The translations under genes were made by a program, and so were the position numbers. From Nocardia pseudobrasiliensis NBRC 108224 (lineage in GTDB: Bacteria > Actinomycetota > Actinomycetes > Mycobacteriales > Mycobacteriaceae): DNA of 48,014 nucleotides. The stretch spans positions 1 through 48,014 of the forward strand of contig NZ_BDBS01000017.1 in NCBI RefSeq assembly GCF_001613105.1, given 5' to 3'. Below, in pieces: positions 9,175 to 18,615 of the stretch (position 1 is its first letter; every line of letters starts with the position of its first letter). The notes beneath the pieces were generated by a model that was given only the letters and a program-made list of their open reading frames with translations, was not told the origin of the DNA and did no database searches.

Positions 9175-11619
9175 GTGGGCAAGCAGCAGTCGAAGGATGA
9201 ATCGCCGGGTGGCGCAAAGGATCTGGTGCGGGCGCGTGACCAGCTGCTGACGGGCGGCGATATCCGCCATCCGCGGTTGGATGCCGAGGCGCTGCGGCAG
9301 GCGCTGGTTGATCTGTACGAATTGTGGCTCACCACGAAGGGCGCCGAACTGGGCATCACCGGCGACAGCGGCTTCGCGGTCGTCGCGGTCGGCGGCCTGG
9401 GGCGTCGGGAGATGCTGCCCTATTCGGATCTGGATCTGATGCTGCTGCACGACGATATCGACGCCGAGCGGGTCGCCGAGGTCGCCGACAAACTGTGGTA
9501 CCCGCTGTGGGACGCGCACATCAAACTCGATCACAGCGTGCGCACGGTGCCACAGGCGCTGCGGGTCGCCTCCGGTGATCTCACCGCCGGACTCGGCATG
9601 CTCGAGGCCCGTCACATCGTGGGTGACGCCGAGCTGAGCAACCTGCTCATCGGCGGCGTGCGCCGCGAGTGGCGTACCGGAATCCGTTCACGCTTCGGCG
9701 AATTGGTGGAACAGGCCGAGACGCGCTGGCGGCGCAGCGGAGAGATCGCCCATCGCGCCGAACCCGATCTCAAATACGGCCGCGGCGGACTGCGCGATAT
9801 CCAACTGCTCGACGCCCTGGCCATAGCCCAGCTGACCGACGCGATGCCCGGCCTCGGACCGGATGTACCGGGCGGCGGGATGAAACAGGCCCGGCGGCGA
9901 CTGCTCGACGTGCGCACCGAACTGCATCGCGTGGCCGGACGCGCCCGCGATCAGCTGCGCGCCCAGGACGCCGACGAGATCGGCGCGGCCCTGCGCATCG
10001 GCGACCGCTTCGATCTGGCCCGCACCCTCAGCGATGCCGCGCGCACGGTCGGCTATTCGGTCGACGTCGGATTGCGCACGGCCGCCAACGCACTGCCGCG
10101 TCGGGGGCTGGCCCGGCTGCGTCGCGTGCCGGTGCGCAGGCCGCTCGACGAGGGCGTGGTCGAACACGCCGGTGAGGTCGTGCTGGCCCGCGACGCGCGC
10201 CCGGCGAAGGATCCCGGCCTGATCCTGCGAGTCGCCTCGGCCTCGGCGCAGACGGGTTTGCCGATGGCCGCGACCACGCTCAACCGCCTCTCCGAGGACG
10301 CACCCGAACTGCGCGAGCCGTGGCCGCGCGAGGCGCTCAACGATCTGCTGGTACTGCTCGGCGTGGGGCGCGGCGCCATCGACGCGGTGGAGGCGCTGGA
10401 TCGAACCGGACTGTGGGGCAGGCTCTTTCCGGAATGGGGCGCGGTCCGCGATCTGCCGCCCCGCGATCCGATGCACACCTGGACCGTGGACCGGCATCTG
10501 GTGGAGACCGTCGCCTACGCCAGCGGCCTGATCACCCGGGTGGCGCGCCCGGACCTGCTGCTGCTGGGCGCGCTACTGCACGATATCGGCAAGGGACGCG
10601 TCGAGGATCACAGCGTCGTGGGCGCGGAACTGGCCACCCAGATCGGCCGTCGGCTGGGCCTGTGGCCCTCGGATGTGCACACCCTCAGCGCGATCGTGCG
10701 TCATCATCTGCTGCTGCCCGACACCGCGACCCGCCGCGATCTGGCCGATCCGGAGACCGTGCGCATGGTCGTCGACGCACTCGACGGCGATGCCCAACTG
10801 CTGGATCTGCTGCATACGCTGGCCGAGGCCGATTCGCTGGCCACCGGACCCGGCGTCTGGGGCGATTGGAAGGCGTCGCTGATCGGGGAACTGGTCCGCC
10901 GCTGCCGCCTGACCATGGCGGGTGAGCAACTGCCGCAACCGGATCCGATCGAGCCGGAACTGCTGGACAAGGCCAAGGCGGGCGGGGTGCATGTGGAGCT
11001 GCGGCCCGGCGAGGGGCGCTACAGCCATGTCGTCACGGTCATCGCCCCCGATACGCCCGGCCTGCTGTCGGACGCGGCCGGCGTCCTGGCGTTGCATTCG
11101 CTGCGGGTGCTGTCGGCCTCGTTGGGCGGGGCGGGGGAGTCGGCGATCGATACCTTCGTCGTCACACCGAAATTCGGCGATCCGCCCGATGCGGGTCTGC
11201 TGCGCCAGGAACTCATCCGGGCGGTCAACGGCGATCTGGATGTGGCGGGCGTACTGGCCAAGCGCGAGCGCGAGGCCGGGCGGCGACCCAGTCCGTACGC
11301 GCAGGCCGCCCCGCGAATCAAGTGGAGCGACACCACGATTCCGGGTCAGGTGCTGCTGGAATTGCGCGCCGAGGACCGGGTGGGACTGCTCAGCAGGCTG
11401 GCGGCTACGCTGGCCCATGCCGGCGCCGACGTCCGCTGGGCCAAGGTGATCACCATGGGCGCGGCCGTGGTCGACTCGTTCTGCCTGGATTTCGGTGCGA
11501 CCGACACCCCGGCGCGCCGGGCCGACATCGAGGCTGCGCTGCTGGCGGTGGTTCCGCATCCCGAGCCGAAGAAACCGACGGAAACGGACATCCGGGCGGG
11601 GAACGAATCGAATTACTGA
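9175..11619 (+). CDS. glnD: PII uridylyl/adenylyltransferase GlnD
   Basis: 814 residues, normal length. The nucleotidyltransferase domain carries [19 protein letters not shown] (about residues 73-91) with the metal-binding Asp pair at 85 and 87. An HD hydrolase domain follows, with LLHDIGKG near residue 470, and two ACT domains lie at about 620-695 and 725-800, which sense glutamine. In actinobacteria the enzyme adenylylates PII rather than uridylylating it. The GTG start at 9175 gives a Lys-rich N-terminus; the upstream sequence is G-rich without a clear ribosome site, so the start is moderately sure. It is the third gene of the nitrogen operon, separated from glnB by a strong hairpin. Confidence 0.95.
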   Translation: MGKQQSKDESPGGAKDLVRARDQLLTGGDIRHPRLDAEALRQALVDLYELWLTTKGAELGITGDSGFAVVAVGGLGRREMLPYSDLDLMLLHDDIDAERVAEVADKLWYPLWDAHIKLDHSVRTVPQALRVASGDLTAGLGMLEARHIVGDAELSNLLIGGVRREWRTGIRSRFGELVEQAETRWRRSGEIAHRAEPDLKYGRGGLRDIQLLDALAIAQLTDAMPGLGPDVPGGGMKQARRRLLDVRTELHRVAGRARDQLRAQDADEIGAALRIGDRFDLARTLSDAARTVGYSVDVGLRTAANALPRRGLARLRRVPVRRPLDEGVVEHAGEVVLARDARPAKDPGLILRVASASAQTGLPMAATTLNRLSEDAPELREPWPREALNDLLVLLGVGRGAIDAVEALDRTGLWGRLFPEWGAVRDLPPRDPMHTWTVDRHLVETVAYASGLITRVARPDLLLLGALLHDIGKGRVEDHSVVGAELATQIGRRLGLWPSDVHTLSAIVRHHLLLPDTATRRDLADPETVRMVVDALDGDAQLLDLLHTLAEADSLATGPGVWGDWKASLIGELVRRCRLTMAGEQLPQPDPIEPELLDKAKAGGVHVELRPGEGRYSHVVTVIAPDTPGLLSDAAGVLALHSLRVLSASLGGAGESAIDTFVVTPKFGDPPDAGLLRQELIRAVNGDLDVAGVLAKREREAGRRPSPYAQAAPRIKWSDTTIPGQVLLELRAEDRVGLLSRLAATLAHAGADVRWAKVITMGAAVVDSFCLDFGATDTPARRADIEAALLAVVPHPEPKKPTETDIRAGNESNY

Positions 11620-11644
11620 GCGGTAGCCCCGAGCGATTGTTGCT

Positions 11645-11663
11645 GGCAAACCTGTCGTTTGCC
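11645..11663. terminator. Hairpin GGCAAAC-N5-GTTTGCC after glnD
   Basis: A perfect 7-base stem with a 5-base loop, 25 bases after the glnD stop. No T-run. It may be a weak terminator or an operator for the next gene. Confidence 0.4.
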
Positions 11664-11783
11664 GGTTAACCAGATCGTTGCATGTGGCCTGCCGCAACTT
11701 GTGCCGCGGACGCTGGAGTCCACTCTAATATCAGGTTCGTCCGAGCTTCGCAGTGCTGGTCGAGCGTGAGGGGAGCGGGATCG

Positions 11784-12098
11784 GTGGCCATCGAAGTGGT
11801 GTCCTCGTCGATCATGACCAGCGATCTGACCCAGCACATCGCGCGCTGCGTCGGTGGCGATCGCTGGGTGGTGTCCTGGTTGCCCGGACGGACGCTGTCG
11901 GGACGGCAGGCGGTCACGGCCATGACCATCGCCTCGACCGTCGCCGATCGGGAGGAGCTCAGCGAGGCGGTGTGGTCGAGCTTGGATGCCATGGCCCTGG
12001 AGCTGGGCCTGACCGCGCGCGAGGCGGTCGGCATGGTGGCTTCGGAGAACCACGATATTCGCCAGACCCCACGGCCTCGGCGGCGAGCGCTCGACTAG
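11784..12098 (+). CDS. Small hypothetical protein between glnD and ffh
   Basis: 104 residues from GTG 11784, preceded by a GAGGGGAG ribosome-site-like run; a later ATG at 11817 (MTSDLTQHIARCV) is also possible. The chain has ordinary protein composition, with WVVSWLPGRTLSGRQAVTAM, TVADREELSEAVWSSLDAMA and a closing helix ending in basic PRPRRRALD. It reads as a small soluble helical protein. I do not recognise a named domain; similar short proteins occur in related genomes, from memory. No catalytic motif is visible. It ends 57 bases before ffh, with an apparent ffh promoter in between. Confidence 0.65.
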   Translation: MAIEVVSSSIMTSDLTQHIARCVGGDRWVVSWLPGRTLSGRQAVTAMTIASTVADREELSEAVWSSLDAMALELGLTAREAVGMVASENHDIRQTPRPRRRALD

Positions 12099-12109
12099 GC
12101 CCCGTACCC

Positions 12110-12118
12110 TGGTATATC
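12110..12118 (+). promoter_or_regulatory. Extended -10 promoter of ffh
   Basis: TGGTATATC matches an extended -10 (TG-N-TATATC). A weak -35-like CTCGAC lies 17 bases upstream. An AGGAG at 12142-12146 then serves the GTG at 12155. Confidence 0.5.
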
Positions 12119-12154
12119 GAGTGACATCCCCTCGAGAAACCAGGAGCGCGATCG

Positions 12155-13729
12155 GTGTTCGAATCCCTGTCCGACCGGTTGACCGGTGTCCTGCAGGATC
12201 TGCGCGGGAAAGGACGCCTGTCACCGGCCGATATCGACGCGACCGCACGGGAAATTCGACTCGCCCTGCTCGAGGCCGACGTCGCACTGCCGGTGGTGCG
12301 TCATTTCATCGCGCGAATCAAGGAGCGCGCCAAGGGCTCCGAGGTGTCGGCGGCCCTCAACCCGGCCCAGCAGGTCGTCAAGATCGTCAACGAGGAGCTC
12401 ATCGGCATCCTCGGCGGTGAGACCCGGCGACTGCGGTTCGCCAAGAATCCGCCCACGGTCGTCATACTCGCCGGTCTGCAGGGCGCGGGTAAGACCACCC
12501 TGGCCGGAAAGCTCGCGAAATGGCTGAAGGACCAAGGACATACGCCGCTGCTGGTGGCCTGTGACCTGCAGCGCCCCGGCGCGGTCACCCAGCTGCAGGT
12601 GGTCGGCGAGCGGGCCGGTGTGCCGGTGTTCGCACCGCATCCGGGCACCTCGGTCGGCGGCGGCGAGAACCCGCTCGGTGTCACGGCGGCCGACCCGGTC
12701 AACGTGGCGCAGGCGGGCGTCGAGGAGGCCCGCCAGAAGCAGTACGACGTGGTCATCGTCGACACCGCCGGTCGTCTCGGCATCGACGAGGAGCTCATGC
12801 GCCAGGCCGCGGGCATCCGCGATGCCGTGCAGCCGGACGAGACGCTGTTCGTCCTCGACGCCATGATCGGTCAGGACGCGGTCACCACCGCCGAGGCCTT
12901 CCGCGACGGCGTCGGCTTCACCGGCGTGGTGCTCACCAAGCTCGACGGCGACGCCCGCGGCGGCGCCGCGCTGAGCGTGCGCGAGGTCACCGGCGTGCCG
13001 ATCCTGTTCGCCTCCACCGGTGAGAAGCTCGAGGACTTCGACGTCTTCCACCCGGACCGCATGTCCAGCCGCATCCTCGGCATGGGCGATCTGCTCACCC
13101 TGATCGAGCAGGCCGAACAGGTCTACGACCAGAAGCAGGCCGAGGAGGCCGCACGCAAGATCGGCTCGGGGGAGATGACCCTCGAGGACTTCCTCGAGCA
13201 GATGCTCGCCATCCGCAAGATGGGCCCGATCGGCAATCTGCTCGGCATGCTGCCCGGTGCCGGGCAGATGAAGGATGCCTTGGCCGCGGTCGACGACAAG
13301 CAGCTGGACCGGGTGCAGGCCATCATCCGCGGTATGACCCCGGCCGAGCGCGACAATCCGAAAATCATCAACGCCTCGCGCCGTCTGCGCATCGCCAACG
13401 GTTCGGGCGTGACGGTCTCGGAGGTCAATCAGCTGGTCGACCGGTTCTTCGAAGCCAAGAAGATGATGGCGATGATGGGTCGGCAAATGGGCCTGCCCGG
13501 CGGTCGCGGCGGCAAGAACAAGAAGGGCAAGAAGGGCAAGAAGGGCGGACGCGGTCCGACGCAGCCGAAGATGCGCGGCGGCTTCCCGGGTATGCCCGGA
13601 ATGCCGGCGATGCCCGGCGGTACGCCCGCGGGTTTCCCGGACCTGTCGGATATGCCCGCGGGCCTCAACGAACTGCCGCCCGGGCTCGAGGGTATCGATC
13701 TCTCCAAGCTCAAATTCCCGAAGAACTAG
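12155..13729 (+). CDS. ffh: Signal recognition particle GTPase Ffh
   Basis: 524 residues. Ffh binds the 4.5S RNA and signal peptides and delivers ribosomes to FtsY. The N domain is followed by the GTPase G1 GLQGAGKT (107-114), the box QRPGAVTQLQ, DTAGR and TKLDGDARGG. A methionine-rich M domain from about residue 325 contains MLAIRKMGPIGNLLGMLPG and MMAMMGRQMG. Beyond it lies a Gly/Lys-rich tail (GGKNKKGKKGKKGG) and a Pro/Gly/Met-rich end, typical of actinobacterial Ffh. The GTG start has AGGAG eight bases upstream. Identity is certain. Confidence 0.97.
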   Translation: MFESLSDRLTGVLQDLRGKGRLSPADIDATAREIRLALLEADVALPVVRHFIARIKERAKGSEVSAALNPAQQVVKIVNEELIGILGGETRRLRFAKNPPTVVILAGLQGAGKTTLAGKLAKWLKDQGHTPLLVACDLQRPGAVTQLQVVGERAGVPVFAPHPGTSVGGGENPLGVTAADPVNVAQAGVEEARQKQYDVVIVDTAGRLGIDEELMRQAAGIRDAVQPDETLFVLDAMIGQDAVTTAEAFRDGVGFTGVVLTKLDGDARGGAALSVREVTGVPILFASTGEKLEDFDVFHPDRMSSRILGMGDLLTLIEQAEQVYDQKQAEEAARKIGSGEMTLEDFLEQMLAIRKMGPIGNLLGMLPGAGQMKDALAAVDDKQLDRVQAIIRGMTPAERDNPKIINASRRLRIANGSGVTVSEVNQLVDRFFEAKKMMAMMGRQMGLPGGRGGKNKKGKKGKKGGRGPTQPKMRGGFPGMPGMPAMPGGTPAGFPDLSDMPAGLNELPPGLEGIDLSKLKFPKN

Positions 13730-13755
13730 GCGCGCCCCCGCAGTAGGTTGTGATC

Positions 13756-14856
13756 ATGCGACTGCATCTGCGGGGCGTAATCCTGCCGGGCGATGAGGTC
13801 CGCGACCTGTGGGTGTGCGACGGGGTGATCTCGTTCGAGCCCGTGCGCGATGCCGAAACCCTGTGCGGCGCGGGCTGGATCGTGCCCGGACTGGTCGATG
13901 CCCACTGCCATGTCGGAATCCGATACGGCGGTGGGCACGAGGACCGCGAGGGCGCGCTCGCGCAGGCCGAGATCGAGCGCGACGCCGGGGCGCTGCTGCT
14001 GCGGGACGCGGGTTCGCCGATCGATACCCGCTTCATCGATGAGCGCGCGGATCTGCCGAAGATCATTCGCGCGGGCCGCCACATCGCCCGGCCCAAGCGC
14101 TATATCCGCGAACTCGGTATCGAACTCGACGACGAACGCGACCTACCGCAGATCGTCGCCGAACAGGCGCGGGCGGGCGACGGCTGGGTGAAGATCGTCG
14201 GCGACTGGATCGATCGATCCGCCGGTGATCTGCGCCCGCTGTGGAGCGACGCGGTGCTGAAGGAGGCCATCGACGCCGCCCATCGCGAGGGCGCCCGGGT
14301 CACCGCGCACGTCTTCGGCGAGGACGCGCTGCCCGGATTGATCGAGGCCGGAATCGACTGCCTCGAGCACGGCACCGGCCTGACCGACGAGACCATCGAG
14401 ATGATGGTCCATCACGGCACCGCGCTCGTGCCCACGCTGATCAATATCGACACCTTCCCCGAAATCGCCGACAGCGCTACGAAATTCCCCGTCTACGCGG
14501 CCCATATGCGCGATCTGCACGCTCGAGTGCGCGAGACGGTCGCCGCGGCGCATGCGGCCGGGGTACCGATCTACACCGGCACCGATGCGGGCGGCTCCAT
14601 CCGCCACGGCCGCATCGCCGATGAGATCGAGGCCCTGGCCGGGGCCGGGCTGTCGCGGCACGAGGCGCTGGCCGCGGCGTCGTGGCGCGCGCGGGAGTGG
14701 CTGGGGCGACCCGGTATCGAGGCGGGCGCACCGGCGGATTTCGTTGTGTATGAGCGGGATCCGCGCACCGGACGAAATGTGCTCGACGCGCCCGCGTTCG
14801 TCGTACTGCGCGGACGGGTCTATCCGCGTCGCGACCCGGTGACCGGACATCGTTGA
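13756..14856 (+). CDS. Amidohydrolase family protein
   Basis: 366 residues of the metal-dependent amidohydrolase superfamily. Visible parts are the metal-binding DAHCHVG after the N-terminal beta-sandwich (strand 1 motif, around residue 50), a Lys in GWVKIVGDW that may be the carbamylated ligand, histidines in VTAHVFGE and CLEHGTG, and the catalytic Asp in IYTGTDAGG. The architecture is that of cyclic imidase/prolidase-like enzymes; the substrate cannot be told. The ATG at 13756 lies six bases after a -10-like TAGGTT (13744-13749), suggesting a leaderless message; a GTG at 13750 would add two residues. It sits between ffh and a methyltransferase as in related genomes. Confidence 0.85.
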   Translation: MRLHLRGVILPGDEVRDLWVCDGVISFEPVRDAETLCGAGWIVPGLVDAHCHVGIRYGGGHEDREGALAQAEIERDAGALLLRDAGSPIDTRFIDERADLPKIIRAGRHIARPKRYIRELGIELDDERDLPQIVAEQARAGDGWVKIVGDWIDRSAGDLRPLWSDAVLKEAIDAAHREGARVTAHVFGEDALPGLIEAGIDCLEHGTGLTDETIEMMVHHGTALVPTLINIDTFPEIADSATKFPVYAAHMRDLHARVRETVAAAHAAGVPIYTGTDAGGSIRHGRIADEIEALAGAGLSRHEALAAASWRAREWLGRPGIEAGAPADFVVYERDPRTGRNVLDAPAFVVLRGRVYPRRDPVTGHR

Positions 14857-14940
14857 GCCGCCCCGGGATTCATGGTCGTGTGCGCCGCGCGGGCAGCCGA
14901 TAGAATCCGACGGCACGGCTCATCGAGGAGAGGTGCGGCC

Positions 14941-15684
14941 ATGAGTTCGATCTCGACGGGGGAGCGGCGCGGCGACTACGGCGTGGACGCGCCTCCGGTC
15001 CTGCTGGTCCTCGGCGGATTCACCCTGCTGTACCTGCTGCTGGCGGTCATCCTCGGCCCCGCCTTCGACGCCGCGGTCGGCTGGTTCTTCCTCGCCTTGG
15101 GCCTCGTCATGGGCGTCCAGTTCGCCGTCTACCTCTACGCCACCCGTCGCGGCAAATTCGCCGTCTGGGACGACCTGCTCGACGAGTTGTCCCTACACGG
15201 CGACGAACACCTGCTCGACATGGGCTGCGGCCGCGGCGCGGTCCTGCTCGCCGCCGCCCGCCGCCTCCCGCACGGCAAGGCGGTCGGCGTGGACCTGTGG
15301 CGCTCGGCAGATCAGTCCGGCAACGCCCGGCAAGCCACCCAGGCCAACGCCACCGCCGAGGGTCTGGCCGACCGCGTCGAACTCCACACCGGCGATATGA
15401 CCGCCCTCCCATTCCCCGACGACAGCTTCGACACAGTCGTCTCGAGCCTGGCCATCCACAACATCAAATCGCCCCAGGCGCGCGCCACCGCCATCAGCGA
15501 GGCCCTACGCGTCCTGCGCCCGGGCGGGCGACTGCTGATCGCCGACATCTCCCGAGCCCGCGAATACCATCGGGTCCTCACCGAATCGCCTGCGCACGAC
15601 GTCACGATCCGTTCCCTCGGCTGGCGCATGTGGTGGGGCGGGCCGTGGATGCCGACGAGGGCGGTTTCGGCCACTGCGGCGTAA
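14941..15684 (+). CDS. Membrane-anchored class I SAM methyltransferase
   Basis: 247 residues from ATG 14941, with a GAGGAGAGG ribosome site upstream. Two hydrophobic helices (about residues 20-40 and 45-65) anchor the protein. A Rossmann-type methyltransferase domain follows, with LLDMGCGRGAVLLAAA, the acidic GVDLW, GDMTALPFPDDSFDTVVS and LRVLRPGGRLLIADI. Substrate unknown; ubiquinone/menaquinone- and sterol-type methyltransferases share these motifs. A longer in-frame reading from 14872 adds Arg-rich residues and lacks a ribosome site. Confidence 0.85.
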   Translation: MSSISTGERRGDYGVDAPPVLLVLGGFTLLYLLLAVILGPAFDAAVGWFFLALGLVMGVQFAVYLYATRRGKFAVWDDLLDELSLHGDEHLLDMGCGRGAVLLAAARRLPHGKAVGVDLWRSADQSGNARQATQANATAEGLADRVELHTGDMTALPFPDDSFDTVVSSLAIHNIKSPQARATAISEALRVLRPGGRLLIADISRAREYHRVLTESPAHDVTIRSLGWRMWWGGPWMPTRAVSATAA

Positions 15685-15776
15685 CACACGGCTTTGAGTT
15701 GATTGTGATCAGCCATGTCAGAATGGGGTCTGTTAGAGGAACAGCGCCTTCACTACCGACGCGAGCGGACGTGATC

Positions 15777-16361
15777 ATGACCATGAGCGCCGAGGTTTCG
15801 ACGATTCATCCCCTGGGCCCCACGACTGTGGAAGACTGGCTGGCCGAAGATCAGCCTGCCGATGGTTCTCGACTCGAGCTCATCCTGGGGCACCTCTACA
15901 TGACACCGCCGCCTACGGGCTCGCATCAGCATGCCACCTTCCGACTTTCGCGTTGTCTGGACGATGCGTTGATGGATGCCGGTCGCGATGATCTACATGT
16001 ACTTCCCGGAGTCGGTGTTCGACTGAACACAGCGTTCCGGACCGGGGTCATTCCCGACATTGTCGTTGTGGACGTAGATGTCGACCACACCAGCTTTGAA
16101 CCCGACAATGTGGTTCTAGCGGTGGAGGTTTGGTCGCCGGGCAACACGCGAGCGGAGCGCGATACCAAAGTGGCCGCCTATGCGGGCGCGCGTATCCCAT
16201 ATCTCTGGATTGTCGAGCTGCCGGAGGGTCAACCCGCCAAGTTCTGGGGGTACCGGCTCGGTCAAACCGTCTATCGGCAGGAGGTCTATGCCGAAGCTGG
16301 TGAGGTGGTCATGCCTCCAGCTCCGGTAAAGGTCGAGGTGCCGACAGCGGACCTGAACTGA
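15777..16361 (+). CDS. Uma2-family (DUF820) PD-(D/E)XK nuclease-like protein
   Basis: 194 residues. The fold signature is clear: an N-terminal DWLAEDQPADGSRLELILGH, then GVIPDIVVVD and LAVEVWSPGNTRAERDTKVAAYAGARIPYLWIV. The Pro-Asp, the Glu of VEVWSP and the Lys of DTKVAAY fit the PD-(D/E)XK active site, so the nuclease core looks intact. These Uma2 proteins are numerous in cyanobacteria and actinobacteria and their role is unknown; links to mobile elements are suspected. ATG codons at 15777 and 15783 are both possible. It lies just before the rpsP operon promoter and has slightly lower GC than its neighbours. Confidence 0.85.
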   Translation: MTMSAEVSTIHPLGPTTVEDWLAEDQPADGSRLELILGHLYMTPPPTGSHQHATFRLSRCLDDALMDAGRDDLHVLPGVGVRLNTAFRTGVIPDIVVVDVDVDHTSFEPDNVVLAVEVWSPGNTRAERDTKVAAYAGARIPYLWIVELPEGQPAKFWGYRLGQTVYRQEVYAEAGEVVMPPAPVKVEVPTADLN

Positions 16362-16391
16362 TTCGGCCCCGATTTCATCGGCTGCCCTCCC

Positions 16392-16403
16392 ATCTGGCAG
16401 AAT
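16392..16403 (+). promoter_or_regulatory. Promoter of the rpsP operon (ATCTGGCAGAAT)
   Basis: An extended -10-like TGGCAGAAT about 150 bases before rpsP. The same 12-base block, with one change (ATCTGGCACAAT), occurs before rplS at 23814, so the two ribosomal genes probably share promoter design. No strong -35 is seen. Confidence 0.45.
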
Positions 16404-16553
16404 GGCAGATCGTCCTCGTCGAGGACGGTGTCAGCCCGTCTCCGGTTCCGTACCGCGCGGCGGTCACAGCACCTGACGCAAAACCGGGCCCACACCCCGT
16501 GTGAGTCGCTGAATTGCGACCGTGACCAAACCATTGAAAGGCATCAACAGCAC

Positions 16554-16985
16554 ATGGCTGTCAAGATCAAGCTCACCCGGCTCGGCAAGATCCGCAACCC
16601 GCAGTACCGCATCGTCATCCAGGACGCGCGGACCCGTCGCGACGGCCGGGCCATCGAGAGCATCGGCAAGTACCACCCCAAGGAGGAGCCCTCGCTGATC
16701 GAGGTCGACTCCGAGCGCGTGCAGTACTGGCTGGGCGTCGGCGCGCAGCCGACCGAGCCGGTCAAGCGTCTGCTGGAGATCACCGGCGACTGGCAGAAGT
16801 TCAAGGGCCTGCCGGGCGCCGAGGGCACCCTGAAGGTGAAGGCCGCCAAGCCGTCCAAGCTGGACCTGTTCAACGCCGCGCTGGCCGCCGCCGACAACGA
16901 GCCGGTCACCGAGGCCGTCACCCCGAAGAAGAAGGCCGCCAAGAAGGCCGACGAGGCTGCGGCCGAGACCGAGGCTGCGGAGTAA
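16554..16985 (+). CDS. rpsP: 30S ribosomal protein S16
   Basis: 143 residues. The first 80 match bS16 ([38 protein letters not shown] and [19 protein letters not shown]). A longer Ala/Lys/Glu-rich C-terminal tail follows, as in other actinobacterial S16 proteins. The ATG at 16554 gives the canonical start. It is first in a tight run with the KH protein, rimM and trmD. The TAA stop shares one base with the next ATG. A 192-base non-coding leader upstream carries the promoter. Confidence 0.97.
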   Translation: MAVKIKLTRLGKIRNPQYRIVIQDARTRRDGRAIESIGKYHPKEEPSLIEVDSERVQYWLGVGAQPTEPVKRLLEITGDWQKFKGLPGAEGTLKVKAAKPSKLDLFNAALAAADNEPVTEAVTPKKKAAKKADEAAAETEAAE

Positions 16986-17227
16986 TGACAGCCGTCGTCG
17001 CCGATGCGGTTGAGCACCTGGTTCGCGGCATCGTCGCCAATCCCGATGACGTCCGCGTCGAGCTGATCACCAGCCGGCGCGGGCGCACCGTCGAGGTGCA
17101 CGTGCACCCGGACGATCTGGGCAAGGTGATCGGTCGTGGCGGCCGTACCGCGACCGCGCTGCGCACCCTCGTCGCCGGCATCGGCGGCCGGGGCATCCGG
17201 GTCGACGTGGTCGACACCGATCAGTAG
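16985..17227 (+). CDS. khpA: KH-domain RNA-binding protein KhpA
   Basis: 80 residues, nearly all one KH domain, with the RNA-binding GKVIGRGGRTATALR loop (GxxG core). This is the small KhpA (YlqC) protein of Gram-positive bacteria that pairs with KhpB and binds many RNAs. The start ATG overlaps the rpsP stop by one base, indicating translational coupling; the stop TAG is followed directly by the rimM ATG. Confidence 0.93.
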   Translation: MTAVVADAVEHLVRGIVANPDDVRVELITSRRGRTVEVHVHPDDLGKVIGRGGRTATALRTLVAGIGGRGIRVDVVDTDQ

Positions 17228-17752
17228 ATGGAACTGGTTGTCGGGCGGGTCGCCAAATCCCATGGTGTGCGGGGCGAACTCGTGGTCGAGGTGCGCACCG
17301 ACGAGCCCGAACTGAGGTTCGCGCCCGGCACCGTCCTGCGCGGGCGCGCGCCCCGCTCGACGGCGACACAGCAGTACACGGTGGAGTCGGCTCGGGAGCA
17401 TTCGGGCCGACTCCTCGTACGCCTGGACGGCGTCGCCGATCGTGGCGCCGCGGATGCGCTGCGGGGCACCGTCTTTCTGGTCGACACCGCCGATCTGCCG
17501 CCATCGCAGGATCCGGACGAGTACTACGACCACGAACTCGAGGGCCTCACGGTGAAACTCGGTGACGGCGCCGTGGTCGGCGAGGTCACCGAGGTCCTGC
17601 ATTCGGCCGCGGGCGAACTGCTTTCGGTGCGCGCCGCCGACAACGGCCGCGAAATCCTGATTCCGTTCGTGACCGCGATCGTGCCGACCGTATCGATCGC
17701 CGAGGGCCTGATCGTCATCGATCCGCCCGAGGGCCTGCTCGACGAGGAGTGA
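17228..17752 (+). CDS. rimM: 16S rRNA processing protein RimM
   Basis: 174 residues. N-terminal RimM beta-barrel ([19 protein letters not shown]), a second PRC-barrel domain with [15 protein letters not shown], and the final [20 protein letters not shown]. It binds S19 and aids 30S head maturation. The start follows the khpA stop with no gap and the end is three bases before trmD, so translation of the four genes is coupled. Confidence 0.96.
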   Translation: MELVVGRVAKSHGVRGELVVEVRTDEPELRFAPGTVLRGRAPRSTATQQYTVESAREHSGRLLVRLDGVADRGAADALRGTVFLVDTADLPPSQDPDEYYDHELEGLTVKLGDGAVVGEVTEVLHSAAGELLSVRAADNGREILIPFVTAIVPTVSIAEGLIVIDPPEGLLDEE

Positions 17753-17755
17753 ACG

Positions 17756-18457
17756 ATGGGCACCGACTCCGCCCTGCGGATCGATGTGATCACGATCTTC
17801 CCCGAATACCTCGAACCGCTGCGAACGGCTTTGCTGGGCAAGGCGATCGATAAGGGCATCGTCGAACTGGACGTGCACAATCTGCGCCGCTGGACCCACG
17901 ACGTCCACCAGGCCGTCGACGACGCGCCCTACGGCGGTGGTCCCGGCATGGTCATGAAACCGACCGTCTGGGGCGACGCGCTCGACGAGGTGTGCCCCGA
18001 CGACGCGCTGCTGGTCGTCCCGACCCCCGCGGGCGTGCCGTTCACCCAGGCCACCGCCGAGCGCTGGTCCGCGGAAAAACACCTGGTCTTCGCCTGCGGC
18101 CGTTACGAGGGCATCGATCAGCGCGTGTTCGACGACGCCGCCCGCCGCGTACGCGTCGAAGAGGTCAGCATCGGCGACTACGTCCTGATCGGCGGTGAGG
18201 CCGCGGTCCTGGTGATCGCCGAAGCGGTCGTTCGCCTCATTCCGGGCGTATTGGGCAATCAGCAATCCCACCAACAGGATTCGTTCTCCGACGGCCTGCT
18301 CGAGGGCCCGTCCTATACCCGCCCGGTCACCTGGCGCGGTCTGGACGTCCCGGAAATCCTGCTGTCGGGCAATCACGCCAAGGTCGACGACTGGCGGCGT
18401 GAGCAGTCGTTGGAGCGCACTCGACAGCGCCGTCCGGACCTGCTTCCGCCACAGTGA
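17756..18457 (+). CDS. trmD: tRNA (guanine-N1)-methyltransferase TrmD
   Basis: 233 residues, full length for TrmD, which methylates G37 of tRNAs. Conserved blocks are [13 protein letters not shown], the knot region [14 protein letters not shown] with [16 protein letters not shown], and PHYTRP-like GPSYTRP with the later [21 protein letters not shown]. The trefoil-knot SAM pocket and catalytic Asp in the [11 protein letters not shown] region are present. Last gene of the rpsP operon; a 158-base gap follows before tex with no strong terminator. Confidence 0.97.
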   Translation: MGTDSALRIDVITIFPEYLEPLRTALLGKAIDKGIVELDVHNLRRWTHDVHQAVDDAPYGGGPGMVMKPTVWGDALDEVCPDDALLVVPTPAGVPFTQATAERWSAEKHLVFACGRYEGIDQRVFDDAARRVRVEEVSIGDYVLIGGEAAVLVIAEAVVRLIPGVLGNQQSHQQDSFSDGLLEGPSYTRPVTWRGLDVPEILLSGNHAKVDDWRREQSLERTRQRRPDLLPPQ

Positions 18458-18615
18458 TCCCGAAGAGTGTTGCTGAACAACTGATTTCGTGAGGACATGG
18501 GTAACTCGCCGGGTACGTCCCGAGCTGAACCACGCAGTTGCGTAAGACCTGTGACCAACGGTCGCGGCACCCACTTGTATGGCCTGAAACGCGGAGAGGC
18601 GGAACAGTCCCTGTA

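Noticed and set aside
11613..12287. Minus-strand frame opposite the small protein before ffh
   Set aside because: Arg/Pro-rich shadow; it overlaps the ffh promoter and start and has no ribosome site.
16544..18574. 676-codon minus-strand frame opposite rpsP-trmD
   Set aside because: Mirror frame of a certain ribosomal operon with no recognisable motif.
18458..18615. Possible small RNA or riboswitch between trmD and tex
   Set aside because: Only a weak GTTG-N5-CAAC stem was found and nothing matching a known riboswitch.
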